From Candidatus Bathyarchaeia archaeon (lineage in GTDB: Archaea; Thermoproteota; Bathyarchaeia; Bathyarchaeales; Bathycorpusculaceae), in assembly GCA_030019335.1 (NCBI GenBank), contig JASEET010000002.1, forward strand, positions 62,001 to 126,000: a DNA stretch of 64,000 nt. Reading direction: 5' to 3'. The notes under the pieces were generated by a model. That model had not been told where the DNA came from and did no database searches. It saw only the letters and a program-made list of their open reading frames with translations. The position numbers and the translations under genes were made by a program. Numbering within the stretch: position 1 is the stretch's first letter; every line of letters starts with the position of its first letter. Below are positions 44,767 through 53,996 of the stretch, piece by piece.

Positions 44767-45135
44767 TTCCAAATCAAATGTGCAAAATTCCTTAATCTTG
44801 TTTAGAAACTTGTCAGCATTATTCACTATGCTTGTGGCTCCTTCTTCTGAGAATATAAGATCATAATCAGCCTCTTCTCTTAAGCTTATGGCTTCCTCAA
44901 AGTTTTCAATTAGTTCCGATTCTAGCTGATTTTTGAAAAGTTCTCTTAATGCTACGAGTAATGCGTAATGACTTTTTTCTCTAAATCCTTTACTATACAA
45001 GAGCGCCCTTGCAGCATGAAACATCGAATAATAACCCTGTATAGTAGCCCCTTCAATTTCTTTAAGAACTAATTTTCTATCAACACTTATCCTGATTAAT
45101 TTTCTTTCCTCGACAAAACGCTTGAACATGCTCAT
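44755..45135 (-). CDS. hepT-like: HEPN-domain protein (toxin half of MNT/HEPN pair)
   Basis: 126 aa, all-helical HEPN: GYYSMFHAARALLYSKGFRE then KSHYALLVALREL, containing an R-x(3)-H catalytic-type motif (REKSH). HEPN proteins are commonly RNases. Its ATG overlaps the stop of the nucleotidyltransferase gene by 4 bases, the classic MNT/HEPN toxin-antitoxin arrangement. Ends within the decayed paralog fragment. Confidence 0.75.
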   Translation of the reverse strand: MSMFKRFVEERKLIRISVDRKLVLKEIEGATIQGYYSMFHAARALLYSKGFREKSHYALLVALRELFKNQLESELIENFEEAISLREEADYDLIFSEEGATSIVNNADKFLNKIKEFCTFDLEIKS

Positions 45136-45611
45136 TCAGACTCCCACAAGAGTATCCCCTTCAAAATCCTGTCATACAAGGGCTTGTCCTCCCTTCTCAA
45201 CTTTATGAACTCGTTAGAGTTAACTATAATTGGCGCTATCCTTTTCCCAGCTTTTTGATAAGCATTAATCTTCACTTTTACTCTATCCTTTTCATTTGTG
45301 AGAATAAATAAATCTACATCGCTTTCTTTTACGTCAGTTCCTTCTGAGCAACTTCCGAATAATATTATTCTCTTACAATCTTGTTTTATCTCCTCAACCA
45401 ACTCATTCAGAGAATAAACATTGAATAGAACTTTAAACTGTCTCGCCACAGCATTCTTCATGTTAAGACTGTAGAAAACCATTCTTCCCCTTTTATCCCT
45501 ATTAAGCACTTTAATTTCGGAAAGCTCTGAGAATTTTGTTCGCAGAACCTTTGCTAACTCTCGCTCTTCGCACAACTTCTCTCTCGTGTAATTCTTGCAT
45601 TGGCTCTTCAT
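45132..45611 (-). CDS. mntA-like: Minimal nucleotidyltransferase (MNT) antitoxin
   Basis: 159 aa. An N-terminal winged-helix-like part (REKLCEERELAKVLRTKFSE) precedes the nucleotidyltransferase motif LFGSCSEGTDVKESDVDLFI (GSx(n)SDxDL). In studied pairs such enzymes AMPylate the HEPN partner to silence it. First gene of the two-gene operon. Confidence 0.78.
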   Translation of the reverse strand: MKSQCKNYTREKLCEERELAKVLRTKFSELSEIKVLNRDKRGRMVFYSLNMKNAVARQFKVLFNVYSLNELVEEIKQDCKRIILFGSCSEGTDVKESDVDLFILTNEKDRVKVKINAYQKAGKRIAPIIVNSNEFIKLRREDKPLYDRILKGILLWESE

Positions 45612-45770
45612 GGAATAGGTAGAGAATTTTCAGCAGAGTCGGTGTAATGAAATCTAATTTATCGGGCATATGCTCATTATTTTGAGCCTAAAAGATAAAT
45701 AGCTTTCCCTCCTACGCTAACGTTACGAAATGATTCCAAAACTCAATTTTCCTTGTCCAAGCCGGTTCTG

Positions 45771-46169
45771 TTACGGTGGTCTTTTTTGGGCGTACTGGTA
45801 TCTTCTTGGTTTTCCTGTTCTTGTTAATATGTTATCCTTCACTAGGTCTACTAGTGCGTGGGCTACTGCTGTTCGGTCGTAGTGAAATCCCCGCCTCGCC
45901 ATTTCACTGTGCACCTCGCTTAACCCTTTAGGCGTAGCAAACCATCCCTCTTCCCAGAGCTTCTGAATCACGCCTTTGCATGTTTCTGCTCTCGGCGCTG
46001 GTGCAGTCCTCTCTGTTATCAATGGTGTTTCTTTCAGCTTTTTCGTCACTGTGGATAGAATTCTGTCTACTGCTGTTTGGAGTTGGTCTTCTTGGCATTC
46101 TATTTCGAATTCTATTTCTCCCACTTTCATTTTGACGCGTATTGGTGGTTTTTCTGTTTTTTCTGTCAA
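45771..46169 (-). CDS. Winged-helix-like paralog family, member 4
   Basis: 132 aa from TTG 46169, which has GAGGTGG just upstream; the frame opens at ATG 46214. N-terminal module RVKMKVGEIEFEIECQEDQL, then VIQKLWEEGWFATPKGLSEV and GFHYDRTAVAHALVDLVKDN (helix-turn-helix) with basic wing GKPRRYQYAQKRPP. Most like member 1. It is divergent from nurA-herA (95 bases between starts) and could control that operon. Confidence 0.65.
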   Translation of the reverse strand: MTEKTEKPPIRVKMKVGEIEFEIECQEDQLQTAVDRILSTVTKKLKETPLITERTAPAPRAETCKGVIQKLWEEGWFATPKGLSEVHSEMARRGFHYDRTAVAHALVDLVKDNILTRTGKPRRYQYAQKRPP

Positions 46170-46263
46170 TTTTCCACCTCGTTGTTTATTGTATTGTACA
46201 TCTTGTACATGCACAACACTTAAATACTTCTTACTTCAAACTATTGGCTATTGGTGAATCTTG

Positions 46264-47343
46264 GTGATTGAACAATACACTATTACAACAACACCAAAAT
46301 ATAACTTTCCACACCTCATAGACACAACATTACCTCAACGCCTTATAGAACTAAGCTTACACTCGCTAAAGCACGTGCAAAACCCCCCTTTTCAACTAAA
46401 TCAACAAACTTTTCAACAAGCCAACAGCTTAGAAGATCATATACAAACACTGCAGCCTAAACTGCAACCAATACCCCTAAAGCCTAAACCCCAAGAAACC
46501 ATGGTTGCTGCGGTAGACACATCAAGCATAAAAATCGGCGAAACGAGCACGGGCATATTAATAGCTGTCAGAGGAGCAAATGTTTGGAAACAAAACAAGA
46601 GTTACAGATACATAAGACTTGGACCCTTCCTATTTCACATAACAGAAGAAAACAAAAAAGAAGTCTACAACGCATTACGAAGGGCATACTTCAACTCTCC
46701 ACACGAGCATGACCGTCAAAGCTCGCCAAATCTTCTGCAGATGCCAACACGCATTGCAAATCTCCTTGAAAGATGGCTGCAAAAAATGTTCTCAAAAACA
46801 ATAAGCAATGGATTAATCCTTTTTGACGGCTCACTAACCTCTGGAATAGCGGATACCCCAACACAACGTATGACAGAAATTCTAACCACTGCAAGAAAGA
46901 GGAACAATGTTGTTCTGGCTTTCTCAAAAATGACCAGTCTAAGATTTAATGGCTACCTCATAACAGACGTGCTACTTAAGTACAAACCTCCTTACATGCT
47001 TGAGATGACTGGTTTGAAGCCTAAACCTCCAATCGTCTTGTTAGGTGATGTTTACGTGGCCAGGTTGACCAAGGGAAACTATGCCTTTAGACTTGACATC
47101 GACAAAGAAGTTTCTCATGAACATAGAATCGAAGCGGTTGAAAAACTTTTGGGAACCGACCTATTTTCACAAAGCTACCCTGAAACCTTACGTTTGGCAC
47201 ATATCCTCTGCACCTTCACGGCAAACGAGGTCATAGCCATGCAACATTTTATTGCACACAGATACGGGCTTAAAATCATCAATAGACCAGACATGCATAG
47301 GCTTTTGTTTGGACCTTTTGGTAAAGGTGAAAGGCGTTCATGA
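46264..47343 (+). CDS. nurA: NurA-family 5'-3' nuclease
   Basis: About 359 aa from GTG 46264. NurA-fold acidic sites are seen in MVAAVDTSSIKIG (Asp) and GLILFDGSLTSG (Asp), with the C-terminal ILCTFTANEVIAMQHFI. It overlaps herA by 4 bases. NurA with HerA resects DNA ends in archaea, usually together with Mre11-Rad50, which are not in this window. The N-terminal ~80 residues are Pro/Gln-rich and unlike the standard family. Confidence 0.75.
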   Translation: MIEQYTITTTPKYNFPHLIDTTLPQRLIELSLHSLKHVQNPPFQLNQQTFQQANSLEDHIQTLQPKLQPIPLKPKPQETMVAAVDTSSIKIGETSTGILIAVRGANVWKQNKSYRYIRLGPFLFHITEENKKEVYNALRRAYFNSPHEHDRQSSPNLLQMPTRIANLLERWLQKMFSKTISNGLILFDGSLTSGIADTPTQRMTEILTTARKRNNVVLAFSKMTSLRFNGYLITDVLLKYKPPYMLEMTGLKPKPPIVLLGDVYVARLTKGNYAFRLDIDKEVSHEHRIEAVEKLLGTDLFSQSYPETLRLAHILCTFTANEVIAMQHFIAHRYGLKIINRPDMHRLLFGPFGKGERRS

Positions 47344-48800
47344 AGCTATACAAGAAAGAGGGCAACATTGTTCAGATTTTGAGCTTCCCAAACGAAACAG
47401 TGGAGAAAGGCGACTATCTACTCATTGAAGATGCTGATGCTGGAAAAGCGTTAATCGTTCAAGTGATTGATGTTCAATTCGCAAGTATCCCAGGCATTCT
47501 TGAAGAACTCCTTCGCAGCCTCCCAGACGGTGGAGAGTTAATGCAGGGCGAAGACTTTGACCCGTTAGAAATTGCTCCACACATCACATATATTCAAGAT
47601 GCGAAGTTGAACATTTGCAAAATCCGCGCAACTGTAGAAAATGAAGGCTTAAGTCCGAGCAGTTCATGGCTTCCTTCACGTTCCCAATCAGCAATAAGGA
47701 AGCTGCCGATTCCAACGTTGCTTAAACTTGCAAAGATTGATGGAAAACTTCCAATAGTTTTAGGCGGTACAAAAGATTCTTCGTTTCTGACAATAGATGC
47801 TTCATCCTTAGATGGAAAGTTAAACATAATAACTGGGAAAAAGGAGACGGGCAAATCCCATCTATCCAAACTTTTGATGTTAAACTTGATACGGTATAAG
47901 GTTACGGTAGTTGTTTTTGACTTAAACGGCGAATATGTAAGTCTAGGCATGACAGCCGACGGAAAAAGAAACGCCTATTACAACAAAATTCACGTTTTAA
48001 CGCCTTCTCAAAACTTTAAGATCGCCCTAAAACAGTTGGATCTGCATGTTCTATTGAGCATCCTTATACATGCGCTCCACTTACCCGGCACCTCTGCCCG
48101 CGAGTTTAGGCGCATATGGCAATCCCTGAAGGAAAGAGGCAGTCTTGCTCTGCGCGAGTTAGGCGAAGCCATACGCAATTGGCGTTGCAATCAACATGTT
48201 CGCGATGCGTTATTTTCACGCTACTATGCTTTGGTTAATTCCGGTTTTTTCACAGACAATGTCGCTGAAGCCATGCTTCTGGAAGAGTGCCTATTTAAGG
48301 CTAGAGAGGAAGGCGGCGCAATTATAATAAACTTGCGAAACACTTCGGCGATCGACCGCCAAATAGTTGTTGAATATTTACTTGGGAAATTTGTTGAATT
48401 GTTAACAAGCTGGAAGCTTAAGGCGATTTTTCTTTTCGCTGAGGAGGCACATCTTTACTTGCGTGAAACTTACTGGGATGACATTGTAACGCGCATGCGG
48501 CATTTCGGAATCTTTACAACGTTCATAACAAATCAGCCTGACACAATCCGGCAAAACATCTACCGCCAAGCAGACAACATATTCCTCTTCAACTTCACAA
48601 ACGAACATGATTTAGAAGTTGTTTCACGAGCAGCCAGAGTGGACGCAGAAACCGTTAAATCCATTGCTGTAGACTTGCCTCCACACTATTGCTTGGTGCT
48701 TGGAAAAGTTGTGAAAGACTTCCCAATGGTTGCGAAAGTTAAAGCCTTAGATGTTAAAACAATGGGAGAAACAAGGCTATTCTTCAAAGACATGAATTAA
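47340..48800 (+). CDS. herA: HerA-like DNA translocase ATPase
   Basis: 486 aa of the HerA/FtsK superfamily. N-terminal HAS-barrel-like domain, Walker A ITGKKETGKSHLSKLL, Walker B KAIFLFAEEAHLYL, arginine-finger region TRMRHFGIFTTFITNQPDTI. It forms hexamers that drive the NurA nuclease. Walker A lacks the common G-x-T-G form (GKKETGKS is still a valid P-loop). Translationally coupled to nurA. Confidence 0.85.
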   Translation: MKLYKKEGNIVQILSFPNETVEKGDYLLIEDADAGKALIVQVIDVQFASIPGILEELLRSLPDGGELMQGEDFDPLEIAPHITYIQDAKLNICKIRATVENEGLSPSSSWLPSRSQSAIRKLPIPTLLKLAKIDGKLPIVLGGTKDSSFLTIDASSLDGKLNIITGKKETGKSHLSKLLMLNLIRYKVTVVVFDLNGEYVSLGMTADGKRNAYYNKIHVLTPSQNFKIALKQLDLHVLLSILIHALHLPGTSAREFRRIWQSLKERGSLALRELGEAIRNWRCNQHVRDALFSRYYALVNSGFFTDNVAEAMLLEECLFKAREEGGAIIINLRNTSAIDRQIVVEYLLGKFVELLTSWKLKAIFLFAEEAHLYLRETYWDDIVTRMRHFGIFTTFITNQPDTIRQNIYRQADNIFLFNFTNEHDLEVVSRAARVDAETVKSIAVDLPPHYCLVLGKVVKDFPMVAKVKALDVKTMGETRLFFKDMN

Positions 48801-49230
48801 ACTTTTCCAGTTTCTGCCTATTTCTCTGGAAGAATTCTCTGAAACTTTTTGTTAAATCGTAGTTTTCCACATCATCAAACGCAACCCATCTTAATTCTGC
48901 AGCGTCATCAGCGGCTTTAAGCGTTCCACCTCTAAGTTTCACAAAATAGTCAACTATCACAAAATGATACGTTATCTCGCCGTTTCCATCCACACTTATG
49001 TTGTCGACAACATCAATAAGTTCAGGCTTTTCAACTTCAAGGTTTGTTTCCTCCTTAACTTCCCTTATCACCGTCTGCTCTACACTTTCACCTAATTCCA
49101 CTAAACCGCCGGGAATACTCCATTTCCCTCTTCCAGGCTCGCCTTTTCTTTTTTCGAGTAGAATTTTGCCACTGCAAATTATGACTGCACCTACACCTAC
49201 AACTGGTTGGTTAGGGTAAAGCCTCTTCAA
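48784..49230 (-). CDS. NUDIX hydrolase
   Basis: About 148 aa. Complete Nudix box GGLVELGESVEQTVIREVKE followed by ETNLEV. TTG 49230 is the likely start (AGAGG ~6 bases upstream); the frame opens inside the neighbouring gene at 49305. It hydrolyses a nucleoside-diphosphate-linked compound, perhaps an oxidised nucleotide or ADP-ribose. Its end overlaps herA tail to tail by 17 bases. Confidence 0.85.
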   Translation of the reverse strand: MKRLYPNQPVVGVGAVIICSGKILLEKRKGEPGRGKWSIPGGLVELGESVEQTVIREVKEETNLEVEKPELIDVVDNISVDGNGEITYHFVIVDYFVKLRGGTLKAADDAAELRWVAFDDVENYDLTKSFREFFQRNRQKLEKFNSCL

Positions 49231-49256
49231 AGCGAATCCTCTCTTTACAAAATGTC

Positions 49257-50369
49257 TTACTCGTATCTTAAAGCTTCTACTGGTTTGAGTTTTGAAGCTC
49301 GCCAAGCTGGATAAAGTGCAAAGATTACGCTAACTACTATGCCGAAGGCGAAGGCACCTAAGAACACTGTTGGAGTTAAGACAGAGGTTATGGTCATTCC
49401 ACCTGCGGCTGCACCTCGATTTCCCATCTGCATTCCGCCACCTAATCCGAATCTTGCAACTACGTGTGCTAAACCCCAACCCGAAGCTATGCCAATTGCT
49501 GCACCCATCAAGCCAACTATTACAGATTCACTTAAGAAAATCAAAAGTACCGTTCGACTTTTCATACCCAGCGCTTTTAGTATACCTATCTCTCTCGTAC
49601 GTTCCATTAAAGAAACAATCATAATATTCATTATGCCTATGCCAGCCACCAAAAGCGAGATGCCAGCTATTCCAGCTAAGAAAAGTTCTATGGTGGAGAA
49701 AGCTGTTGAAATGGTGTCAAGCACAGCGGTTAGAGAAGTCACTGAAACTTGGCCACTGAAATGTTCTTTTATGGCTTCGGAAACGCTCTCAATTGTTGCT
49801 TCGTCGTCGTTTTTTAACTGCACAATTATCGCATTACATTCATCTGTCCCAAAGAAATTTTGAGCTTTCGAAATTGGAATGTAAACGCCTAAGTCTGAAG
49901 GTCCGCCGAGGCTGATGCCTCCAATCTCTCTAAGAATAGCTGCAACATAGCCAGTATAACTTTCATTTTTCAACGTATAGCCGCTTCTCGTAGTCCAAAT
50001 GATTTCAACTGTGTCATTTACATCACAGAGGATTGTTCCATTCTTCCAGGGGTCACTTATCCGCTTCCCAACTACGACCTCTGGACCTTCCGGGTTTAAT
50101 GGTATGTCTTCGCTTTCAGCTACAAAGGTGCTGCTGTAAATGTTTTTATATTTGGTGAAATTCACACATACTATGGTAAGTGGAAATTCTCTCCCACCAA
50201 ATTTAACATAGCATGTCTTTTGAATTACCGCCACTGACATGTTAACATTTTCTATTTCATCGATTGCTTGTGTATCATTGACTAGTGAACTACCACCATA
50301 CAAGTATAGTGGCTTCCTGCGACCGCCTTTACAGGCTGATGTTACAATCCATACCCAACGGAAAGGCAA
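49257..50369 (-). pseudogene. MacB/FtsX-type ABC transporter permease, N-terminally truncated
   Basis: The frame encodes most of the extracytoplasmic MacB-PCD domain (from about VNDTQAIDEIENVN) and the three C-terminal TM segments with RTREIGILKALGMKSRT and a WRASKLKPVEALRYE end. The first TM segment and N-terminus are absent; the first ~28 residues (MPFRWVWIVTSACKGG...) look like unrelated sequence read through an insertion boundary near 50290. No ATPase gene follows. It abuts an IS605-end-like hairpin at 50455-50496, suggesting transposon-linked truncation. Confidence 0.65.
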
Positions 50370-50454
50370 CGGATTGTGGAAACCGCTTTACACAGACCCA
50401 AATCCCTTGAGCGTTCCGTTAGTGAAAGAGAGGTTGAACGCGTTCAAAAAGTTT

Positions 50455-50496
50455 ACGCAATTCATCCACCGATTTCAATCGGTGGTCTTCTTGCGT
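50455..50496 (+). mobile_element. IS605/tnpB right-end-like hairpin, copy 1
   Basis: CCACCGATT / AATCGGTGG stem (50466-50474 with 50477-50485) inside an outer ACGCAA / TTGCGT repeat. The sequence AATTCATCCACCGATT followed by GGTGGTCTTCTTGC is the style of the 3' end (RE/omegaRNA hairpin) of IS200/IS605-family tnpB elements. A second copy lies at 62253-62294. The ~150 bases upstream on the plus strand are open but unrecognised. Confidence 0.55.
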
Positions 50497-50534
50497 GATT
50501 CTTATAAGCCTTATGCCAAAAAACATCTAAATAC

Positions 50535-51209
50535 TTATGCGATTAATGTTCCAACTTTTTCTCCATCAACAGCAGCCAAAACGTTTTTTGGTTTAAACCC
50601 ATTCACAACAACAACTTTAACTCGTCCCTTTTTAAGAATTTTAATAGCCTCTGGGTCGAGAATCTGGTGTATTCCAGCCTTGTGCTCATCTTCGCCGAAT
50701 ACACGCGGTAAATCTTCGAAACTTAAATGTTCAAGCTTAACGGCATCCGCGTACTTTCTAGGGTCTTTATTGTAGATGCCTTCTTGATCTGTGGCTTTGA
50801 TGAATAATTCACCGTTCATTTGTTCAACAATTAACGCCGCGACTGTGTCCGTGGTCATGCCCGGTTTTAAACCACCCATAACTGCAATCTTTCCTTCACG
50901 CAAACATTTTACAGCGTCCTTAATCGTTAACGGAACGGTTTTGCAGCCCAGTTCTCCGAGTTTTTGGAGGAAAAGCTGGGCGAAAACTCTTGAAACAGAG
51001 ATTGCAGCCTCATCTTGAGCGTTTTCATCAAGTCCCAAATTCTTCGCGACTCTAATGAACTCTCTTGCCAGAGCGCCGCCGCCAACAACAACCGCCACTT
51101 CATGTCCTTGCTTTCTTAAATCCTTCAATAAATCCACATACTCGCTGATTAGAGCTGGATTGATTGGTGAAGCAACAACAGAGCCGCCTATTCGAAGCAC
51201 AATCCGCAT
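50535..51209 (-). CDS. pyrH: UMP kinase (archaeal type)
   Basis: 224 aa of the amino-acid-kinase fold: VLRIGGSVVASP, VAVVVGGGALAREFI, MGGLKPGMTTDTVAALI, IKATDQEGIYNKDPRKY, HQILDPEAI. It phosphorylates UMP to UDP. Short archaeal form without the bacterial GTP regulatory features. The monocistronic gene starts at ATG 51209. Confidence 0.93.
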   Translation of the reverse strand: MRIVLRIGGSVVASPINPALISEYVDLLKDLRKQGHEVAVVVGGGALAREFIRVAKNLGLDENAQDEAAISVSRVFAQLFLQKLGELGCKTVPLTIKDAVKCLREGKIAVMGGLKPGMTTDTVAALIVEQMNGELFIKATDQEGIYNKDPRKYADAVKLEHLSFEDLPRVFGEDEHKAGIHQILDPEAIKILKKGRVKVVVVNGFKPKNVLAAVDGEKVGTLIA

Positions 51210-51263
51210 AAACTTTACATTCCTTACCGCATATTATACAAGCATTTCTGGTTAAAAATACTT

Positions 51264-52103
51264 TTAGAAAAATCTGTTTAAGCCTTGCTGAGTTCTCCTA
51301 CCTTTCCGTTGCACATTTATTGTTTCTCCAAAAGCTATCAGCATTCCATCCACAGAGGCAACCGTTGGAACTCCTGTTTTTTCTTCGATTAGTTTTGCCT
51401 CCTTTGCTGGTCCTTTGAATATCATTTGCATTCCAAAATGTGTCAAAACAGCTTGTTCGGGATGAGTTTCTTCGATGATTTTTATTGCGTCGTTTGTTGT
51501 CATGTGTCCTTTCCATGGTTTTCCAGCTGGTCTCATTACGCATAGTATAAGAAGCCTCACGCCTTCATAGTATTTGCCTATGCCCTCAAAGTATTCTGTG
51601 TCGCTTGTGTAAGCGAAGTCGCCAAACTCCTTAGTCTCAAATCTGAAGCCTACGGTGTCAGGGTCCATGTGTCTTGCTTCAGTCACCAAAACGTTAAAGT
51701 TACCAACTTTAAATTTCGTGTGTGGTAAAGCCTCGATTTTCTTTTCGGGCATTTGTTGATGATATTTTGAAATTGAAGATTCACACATGTCATTTCCACT
51801 TAAGACGCTTCTAGCAGCGGCTAACACTCCACGTTTTTGAGTCATACCTCGCGTCATAGCCTCAATTAGAATCTCAGCATCCGTGTAATGGTCTGGATGA
51901 GAGTGTGAAACAAAAACAGCATTAAGCTTCTGCGGGTCTAACCCTTCATCAATTGAGTAAATTAATGCTCCGGGTCCAGGGTCTAAATGCATGTTTAAGC
52001 CGTTGCCTATTATGCGTATTCCTGCAGTGCGTCTCTTTTGCGTAATTGTGGCGAACCTTCCTCCGCCCGTTCCAAGCAGTATTATCTCAATCTGAGAGCT
52101 CAT
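51264..52103 (-). CDS. Metallo-beta-lactamase-fold hydrolase (RNase Z-like)
   Basis: About 279 aa from ATG 52103 (MSSQIEIILLGTGGG); the frame opens at 52124. Metal motif FVSHSHPDHYTDAE (HxHxDH), then EARHMDPDTVGFRF, SDTEYFEG and LTHFGMQM supply later ligands. Layout is like RNase Z/phosphodiesterase-type MBL proteins but lacks the exosite arm. Substrate not assigned. Confidence 0.82.
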   Translation of the reverse strand: MSSQIEIILLGTGGGRFATITQKRRTAGIRIIGNGLNMHLDPGPGALIYSIDEGLDPQKLNAVFVSHSHPDHYTDAEILIEAMTRGMTQKRGVLAAARSVLSGNDMCESSISKYHQQMPEKKIEALPHTKFKVGNFNVLVTEARHMDPDTVGFRFETKEFGDFAYTSDTEYFEGIGKYYEGVRLLILCVMRPAGKPWKGHMTTNDAIKIIEETHPEQAVLTHFGMQMIFKGPAKEAKLIEEKTGVPTVASVDGMLIAFGETINVQRKGRRTQQGLNRFF

Positions 52104-52180
52104 AAACAGTTTTATAACAGCCATGTGATTTTTGTTTTATGCTATTTGAGAGCAAGCATTAGCTTTAAAGAGGAAAAGCA

Positions 52181-52707
52181 TTGCTTACAATTGAAAAAGT
52201 TAATAGGGACAATTTCAAAGATGTCCCCGGCCCATGCCGTTATTGCCTCTACTGGCAAACAAGCGGTCCATTTGATGAGAAAATGCTGAAGCCAGAAATG
52301 GAGCAGAGAAAACGAGAATGGTTCAACAAGGTAATTAGAGAACTTGGAAACTGTGGTTTTGTAGCATATCTCAGTGGTTTTCCAATAGGCTTTATCCAAT
52401 ATGCACCAGCAAAATTCTTCCCACGTGTAGGAGAATATGCTTCTGGACCACTAAGCGAAGACTCTGTTTTTCTTGCATGTCTCTACATTGCAAATAAAAT
52501 AAGAAGGAACATAGAAAAGGATTAGGAACAGCTATACTTGAAAATTTAATAGCTGAACTTAGAGGTAGGGGATTTAAAGCTGTTGAAACGTTCGCAAGGA
52601 AAAACTCACAAAATAACCCTTCAGGACCGCTAGAACTTTATTTAAAACACGGTTTCAAAATAAAAACTGACAGAAATGATTTTCCACTTGTGTGGTTGGA
52701 ACTTTAG
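52181..52707 (+). pseudogene. GNAT acetyltransferase with a one-base frameshift
   Basis: The first frame (MLTIEKVNRDNFKDVPGPCR ... GPLSEDSVFLACLYI) ends at a premature stop at 52523; the rest continues in another frame as KEHRKGLGTAILENLIAEL and LELYLKHGFKIKTDRNDFP. Restoring one A in the run at 52496-52499 joins them across the acetyl-CoA-binding motif (HRKGLGTA). Complete product ~175 aa. The CRYCLYW motif near the N-terminus is typical of a small GNAT subgroup. All parts are present, so this may be a sequence error. Confidence 0.75.
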
Positions 52708-52773
52708 AACACAACCGTTAAATCCATTTTTCTCCACTTTTTATTGAGATTTATTGCAGGTTGGTCAGATTAG

Positions 52774-53949
52774 GTGAAATTTGATTCCGTTATCGTTCGC
52801 TTTGGCGGGGAAATAGGCATTAAAGGCGAATGGACGAGACGAGCTTACGAGAAATTATTAGCGAAAAATATAAAGAAAACCTTAAAACATCACAGTGTTC
52901 TCTACGAGAAACTCATACACAAACGCGGCAGAATCTACATAAAAACAAAAAACGTTGAGGAAACCGCGTGCAAACTAACATGTATCTTCGGTGTTTCTTC
53001 GGTTTCTCCAGCCATAGAAACGACTTCCGACCTAAATGAAATAGTACAGAAAACCGTTGAATTAGCAGACGCCATATTGGAAAATGGAAGCAGCTTCGCG
53101 GTTCGCTGCCACAGAGTTGGAAAACACCCATACTCAAGCATGGATGTTTGCAAAGAAATTGGAAAACAAATTTTAGCACAACTCAAAAACCGAAAATTGC
53201 GAGTGGATCTGAAAAATCCCCAGTTCACTGTAAATGTTGAAGTTAGAGATGAATACGCATATGTCTTCGCGGAAACCTTGCAAGGTGTAGGTGGTTTTCC
53301 ACTCGGCTCCCAACCTAAAGCCATCTGCTTGCTAAGTGGAGGGATAGATTCAGCGGTGGCCTGCTGGCTTGCAATGAAACGCGGATGCCCCATTATTCCA
53401 GTATACTTTGATATTACACCCTTCACGGATGAAGCAACAAACGCCAAAGCCTTGGATGTGGCCAGAAAACTCTTTGAATGGTCTATCGGTTTTCCGAGAA
53501 AAGTGTACATTGTGCCGCATGGTAGAAACCTTGAAACCTTTGTTAGGGGAAGCCCGAGAAAGTTAACATGTATTCTGTGTAAACGGGTGATGTATCGTGT
53601 TGCTGAACGAATCGCAGAAACGGAGAAGGCTGAAGGCATAATAACTGGTGAAGCCATTGGAGAACAAGCAAGCCAGACGCTACACAACTTAAGAGTTTTG
53701 AACGAAGCTGCCACTAAATATCCTGTGCTTCGTCCACTTTTAGGCTTTAACAAACTGGAAACGGAAGAATTAGCCAAGAAAATCGGCACTTTTGAAATTT
53801 CAACCAGGAAAACTGAAGGATGCATCGCAGCTCCTAAGAAGCCTGCCACTAAAGCAAGATTGGAGATTGTGAAAAAGGCTGAGCAAGAACTTGACATAGA
53901 AGGAATGATCGAGGAATCGGTTAGAGAAGCCAAAATTGTAACAGTTTAG
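52774..53949 (+). CDS. thiI: tRNA 4-thiouridine synthase ThiI
   Basis: 391 aa from GTG 52774: N-terminal ferredoxin-like/THUMP domain (FGGEIGIKGEWTRRAYEKLL), PP-loop CLLSGGIDSAVACWLA, and KLTCILCKRVMYRVAERIAE with EAIGEQASQTLHNL. No C-terminal rhodanese domain, as usual in archaea; the two Cys of TCILC may take the sulfur-transfer role. It makes s4U8 in tRNA and may contribute to thiamine thiazole formation. Confidence 0.92.
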   Translation: MKFDSVIVRFGGEIGIKGEWTRRAYEKLLAKNIKKTLKHHSVLYEKLIHKRGRIYIKTKNVEETACKLTCIFGVSSVSPAIETTSDLNEIVQKTVELADAILENGSSFAVRCHRVGKHPYSSMDVCKEIGKQILAQLKNRKLRVDLKNPQFTVNVEVRDEYAYVFAETLQGVGGFPLGSQPKAICLLSGGIDSAVACWLAMKRGCPIIPVYFDITPFTDEATNAKALDVARKLFEWSIGFPRKVYIVPHGRNLETFVRGSPRKLTCILCKRVMYRVAERIAETEKAEGIITGEAIGEQASQTLHNLRVLNEAATKYPVLRPLLGFNKLETEELAKKIGTFEISTRKTEGCIAAPKKPATKARLEIVKKAEQELDIEGMIEESVREAKIVTV

Positions 53950-53996
53950 GCTTAACGAAACTTCTTATTAGGAAAATAAGCTATTTTGATTAAATT

